Shown: positions 5,524 through 7,965 of the stretch, in pieces
Position numbering within the stretch: position 1 is the first letter of the stretch
Layout of the letters: each line of letters starts with the position of its first letter
Translations under genes and position numbers: made by a program
Assembly: GCA_035291605.1 (NCBI GenBank)
Contig: DATDRS010000346.1
Span: 1-7,965, forward strand
DNA: 7,965 bases
Reading direction: 5' to 3'
DNA from: DATDRS01 sp035291605
GTDB lineage: Bacteria > Chloroflexota > Anaerolineae > Anaerolineales > UBA6663
Notes under the pieces: model-generated
Told to the model about the DNA's origin: nothing
Databases searched by the model: none
What the model saw: the letters and a program-made list of their open reading frames with translations, nothing else

Positions 5524-7677
5524 CTACCGCCCGCCCGTGACGGCGTGCAGGGTCTCGCACGCCGGACAACCGCCGCCTGGCCGCATGATGGCATAGCCGC
5601 CCTGCGGGTCGTCGTCGTAAACGGTGAAATCCACGTTGAAGATGATGATCATCCGCACGACCTGGCTCCTCTGCGCCAGGCTGACGACTTCGGCCAGCCA
5701 TTGGGCCTGCTCGGCGACGCTCGTGTCCCCCGCCCAGCCAAAGAGCCCAGGCAGCGGGCCGTAGCCCTCCGGCGAGAGATATCCCAGCTCGGTGAAGCAC
5801 AACTTCCGCCGCCCGCCAAAGGCGTTGTAGTACGTGCTCACCATCCCCGGATAGTAGCGCGTGTAATAGGGGTCGCGCGGGTCGCCGCTCGCCTGCGTGG
5901 GGCTGATGATGCCCTCGTTGTAGTGCACGCCGATGCAGTCCGCGTAGTTCGCCGCGCCTGCCGCCGCCATGCCCCTGACGTAGCGGTCGTCGTTCCACAC
6001 GCGGTCGAGGCCGAAAGCGCCTTCTGCGCCCGTGGGCGAGGGCGCCGAGGAGATCACGAGTGTGTTCGGGTTGTTCGCCTTGATCTGCGCATAGGCGCGG
6101 CGCAGCAAGTCGGTGTATTTCGCGGGATCAATCTCGCCGCGCGGCCAGCTCCGGTCGAGGTTCGTCTCGTTCCAGACCTCGATCGCGTCGGCCCCCAACG
6201 CGGCCACCTGGCCCGCGTAGGCTGCGTAGGAATCGTAGTTCGCTGCCCCCGCCACATCGTCCGGGCTGCCGACGAGGGCGATCAGAATCTTGAAGCCTTT
6301 AGCGTGCGCTTCCTCGATCATCCCCGCGTCGGGCTGGTCGCCCGGGCTCCAGTACATCTGGCGCTTGACCCACGTCATGCCGGCATAGCGCATCTGGTCG
6401 GGATAGGCGAAGCTGTCCACCTGTCCCCCCAATTCGAATGAGCCGGGCGCGCCGCTCACCGGCCCGGGGGCAGGAGCGACGGGCGGACCGGGCTGTGTGG
6501 CTGGAATCGGAGGCGGTGTGTTCGGCCGCAGATTGAAGCGGGCGGTGTAGTACGAGTTGAAGCCCCCGCGAATGGCGACGGCAGCGCTCACCGGCCCATC
6601 CCACTTGCCGGCGCTGGCGCCCGCGGCGGCGACGGTGACGGTATGCGGGCCGTTGGGCAGCGTGAAAGCCGCGCGGCCGCCGGCCGGGATGGCGCCCAGC
6701 GTCGCGCCGTCCGCGCTGACCAGGCAACTGACATCGTCAGTCGCAGCCTTCCGGTTGATCAGACAGGTGACGTTCAGCGTGCCGGTGAGCCAGACCTTGA
6801 CCGGCCTCAGATACACCAACCCCGTGCGGCCGGCGTATACAATCGCCGTGTTCCTGGCGTCGTTATAGGCATACCGCCCATTCGCGGCGGGATCGGTGAC
6901 GTTGCGCGCTTCGACCGTGTGAACCACACCCGAGCCAACGAACAGGCTTGCGGAACCGGCCTGCCCGGCGACGGGCGCGCCATCCACATAGAGGTCGGCC
7001 AGCACACCGGCAGGCAGCACGTTGATTTGCAGCTGGCCCTTACGGCTGAACGTGACGGTCAGATAGCCCGTCCGGGCGGCGGCGACGGTCACATTATCGT
7101 CGCGCGTCGTGGTGTTCCAGTTGCCCGCCGCCTCGCCCACCAGGTCGGTATGCACCACATGGCCACCGGAGGCGAGAAAATACGCCGCGCTCGCGCCCGG
7201 CGCCACGTCGGACTGGCTCACGCCGTCAATCGTCGGGCGGCAGGCCAGCGCCTCGCCGACCGACCAGTTGGCCGGGTTGCAGATATACGTGAGCGTCCCC
7301 TTCAAATAGTTCTTCTGCGGATAGAACGCGACGAGCCAGGTCCAGCCGGCCCTGGTCTGCTGTGTTACGCGCTGGTCGGGGTAATTGAATAAATCGTTGA
7401 AACCCGGCGTGGTCGGATCCTGAATGTTGCGCGCCTCGATCAGGTGCGGGGCGTCCGGCGCGCCCGTCAGCCGGGCGCTGGCGACGCCGGAGGCGACCAA
7501 AACGCCGTCGAGATAAAAATCGCCCAGCAGGGTTGCAGGCTTGAGGCCCACGTCAAAACAGGCCGTGGCCGGATCGCACGGGGCAGAGTCGGCCGCTCGT
7601 GCGAGGCCAATCAGCCAGGGGCCAGCCAGCACGGTGAGGACAGCCAAAATCAGACGGCGCTTCCAAGATGATTTCAT
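5524..7677 (-). CDS. Secreted clan GH-A type glycoside hydrolase with two duplicated N-terminal PEGA-like units
   Basis: A 717-residue secreted protein. The signal peptide is about 1-29 (KRR, hydrophobic core, ARA-AD). Residues 41-212 and 217-383 are two copies of one compound unit. Each opens with a PEGA-like segment (DFYLDGVLVASG; DLYVDGAPVAGQ), continues to EARN(I/V)xDP, and has a GTL strand and a Cys pair (133/146; 305/318). A Pro-rich linker (386-412) leads to a TIM-barrel-like domain. There, IEVWNETNLD has Glu504 as likely acid/base, GVHYN has His585, and LCFTELGY has Glu630 as likely nucleophile. This layout fits retaining clan GH-A enzymes such as GH39 or GH5. I cannot fix the family or the substrate. 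By analogy with PslG it may trim a surface polysaccharide. It is first in the operon, with AGGAG 6 bases before ATG 7677. A CPAC motif lies at 704-707. Confidence 0.85.
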   Translation of the reverse strand: MKSSWKRRLILAVLTVLAGPWLIGLARAADSAPCDPATACFDVGLKPATLLGDFYLDGVLVASGVASARLTGAPDAPHLIEARNIQDPTTPGFNDLFNYPDQRVTQQTRAGWTWLVAFYPQKNYLKGTLTYICNPANWSVGEALACRPTIDGVSQSDVAPGASAAYFLASGGHVVHTDLVGEAAGNWNTTTRDDNVTVAAARTGYLTVTFSRKGQLQINVLPAGVLADLYVDGAPVAGQAGSASLFVGSGVVHTVEARNVTDPAANGRYAYNDARNTAIVYAGRTGLVYLRPVKVWLTGTLNVTCLINRKAATDDVSCLVSADGATLGAIPAGGRAAFTLPNGPHTVTVAAAGASAGKWDGPVSAAVAIRGGFNSYYTARFNLRPNTPPPIPATQPGPPVAPAPGPVSGAPGSFELGGQVDSFAYPDQMRYAGMTWVKRQMYWSPGDQPDAGMIEEAHAKGFKILIALVGSPDDVAGAANYDSYAAYAGQVAALGADAIEVWNETNLDRSWPRGEIDPAKYTDLLRRAYAQIKANNPNTLVISSAPSPTGAEGAFGLDRVWNDDRYVRGMAAAGAANYADCIGVHYNEGIISPTQASGDPRDPYYTRYYPGMVSTYYNAFGGRRKLCFTELGYLSPEGYGPLPGLFGWAGDTSVAEQAQWLAEVVSLAQRSQVVRMIIIFNVDFTVYDDDPQGGYAIMRPGGGCPACETLHAVTGGR

Positions 7678-7693
7678 AAACCTCTCCTGCCAG

Positions 7694-7706
7694 GTCGCTG
7701 AGCGAC
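7694..7706. promoter_or_regulatory. Palindrome GTCGCT-G-AGCGAC at the predicted operon start
   Basis: Perfect 6-base arms around one central base. It begins immediately after the -10 box and covers the predicted transcription start of the leftward operon. That is a typical place for a repressor site. It could instead form a small 5' hairpin in the mRNA just before the ribosome binding site. Confidence 0.4.
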
Positions 7707-7734
7707 ATCATAATTCATGCCGCGCGCCTGTCAA
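7707..7734 (-). promoter_or_regulatory. Sigma70-type promoter of the glycosidase operon
   Basis: On the minus strand a perfect TTGACA (7729-7734) is followed after 16 bases by TATGAT (7707-7712, 5 of 6). The predicted start is near 7700, leaving a leader of about 23 bases that contains the AGGAG ribosome binding site at 7684-7688. This is the best promoter in the window and would serve the three leftward genes down to 3411. Confidence 0.75.
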
Positions 7735-7773
7735 CCGCCGCCAAACCTTATCGGGTTTTCCCAAAGTCGCGGC

Positions 7774-7803
7774 AACATAAAGCGAAGCCCACCTGCGTGG
7801 ACC
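7774..7803. repeat. Possible dispersed intergenic repeat element (fragment)
   Basis: The stretch AGCGAAGCCCACCTGCGTGG (7781-7800) with its flanks resembles short intergenic repeats that I recall from cyanobacterial and Chloroflexota genomes, with a GTCCACGCAGGTGGGCTTCG-type core on the other strand. It holds a small CCAC/GTGG stem. Only one copy lies in this window, so the repeat call rests on memory of similar sequences. Confidence 0.3.
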
Positions 7804-7805
7804 GG

Positions 7806-7837
7806 GGTTTGAGCCACGAAGCGCATTCGCTCAAACC
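7806..7837. promoter_or_regulatory. Inverted repeat GGTTTGAGC-N14-GCTCAAACC
   Basis: Perfect 9-base arms (7806-7814 and 7829-7837) separated by 14 bases, with a short inner GAA/TTC pairing. The right arm ends exactly where the candidate -35 of the rightward gene begins. It may be an operator for that gene, or part of the repeat-like sequence next to it. Confidence 0.4.
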
Positions 7838-7866
7838 TTGCTGCTGACTGCGAAGCCTACTACAAT
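7838..7866 (+). promoter_or_regulatory. Candidate promoter TTGCTG-N17-TACAAT for the right-edge gene
   Basis: TTGCTG (7838-7843, 3 of 6), an ideal 17-base gap, and TACAAT (7861-7866, 5 of 6). If it is used, transcription starts near 7873, after the first ATG at 7865. Translation would then have to begin at GTG 7874 (leaderless) or at ATG 7895. Confidence 0.4.
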
Positions 7867-7965
7867 GCGCCTCGTGCGTGAACGCAAGTTTCTAATGCGT
7901 GTGCTCATCGCGGAGATCGCCGGTTGTATTCTGTTGTCAGCCGTGTTCATGTATCTTCTTCTGGA
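7865..7965 (+). CDS. N-terminal fragment of an unidentified membrane protein (runs off right edge)
   Basis: A frame opening at ATG 7865 stays open to the end of the window, giving 33 residues. The visible start, MRLVRERKFLMR, is basic. It is followed by a hydrophobic stretch (VLIAEIAGCILLSAVFMYLLL) that looks like a first transmembrane helix with positive charges inside. The start is uncertain. ATG 7865 lacks a ribosome binding site and overlaps a candidate -10 box, while GTG 7874 and ATG 7895 are in the same frame. The gene is divergent from the glycosidase operon. Its function cannot be told from this fragment. Confidence 0.45.
   Translation, partial: MRLVRERKFLMRVLIAEIAGCILLSAVFMYLLL

Noticed and set aside
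5126..5998. Minus-strand frame of 290 codons overlapping the glycosidase and lipoprotein genes
   Set aside because: It spans the junction of two well-supported genes in another frame and yields an Arg/Pro-rich shadow product.
5173..6441. Long open frame on the plus strand, 422 codons
   Set aside because: It runs antisense across both the lipoprotein and glycosidase genes. Its product is low-complexity Val/Arg/Ala with no recognisable motif, while the minus-strand proteins have clear signals and catalytic motifs.

Overview
The window is a GC-rich bacterial segment of about 8 kb devoted to the cell surface. Nearly every protein carries a signal peptide, a lipobox or membrane segments. Gene content and style fit a Chloroflexota (Anaerolineae-like) bacterium: a Dlt-like acyltransferase set, Pro/Thr-rich linkers, LysM or SH3 modules fused to SGNH hydrolases, and short perfect hairpins between genes. 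That assignment is an inference from style, not a database match. No tRNA, rRNA, CRISPR array or transposase was seen.

Layout. (1) Minus strand, 1914 to 1: an apparently translationally coupled set of a 39-residue membrane microprotein, an MBOAT O-acyltransferase, and the N-terminal third of a membrane-anchored SGNH-like protein that runs off the left edge. The microprotein has no long-ORF support. It ends in WIYQGF, which resembles the C-terminal motif of DltX from the teichoic acid D-alanylation system. (2) Plus strand, 2009 to 3316: a secreted protein with two nearly identical LysM domains and an SGNH domain, read divergently from region 1. (3) 3317 to 3410: two perfect hairpins between convergent genes. 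(4) Minus strand, 7677 to 3411: a three-gene operon in the order clan GH-A type glycosidase with duplicated N-terminal modules, lipoprotein of unknown fold with a TTG start, and secreted SH3-SH3-SGNH protein. A near-consensus promoter (TTGACA, 16 bp, TATGAT) precedes it, with a palindrome at the predicted transcription start. (5) 7678 to 7864: intergenic DNA with a repeat-like sequence and an inverted repeat. (6) From 7865: the start of a membrane protein that leaves the right edge.

How it may work together (inference): the microprotein, MBOAT and SGNH set would move an acyl group across the membrane onto a surface polysaccharide. The two secreted SGNH proteins, held near the wall or glycan by LysM or SH3 modules, could remove or rearrange acyl groups. 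The glycosidase would cut the polymer, as PslG-type enzymes do in exopolysaccharide systems. The most notable item is the DltX-like microprotein. The paired SGNH paralogues with swapped binding modules come second.
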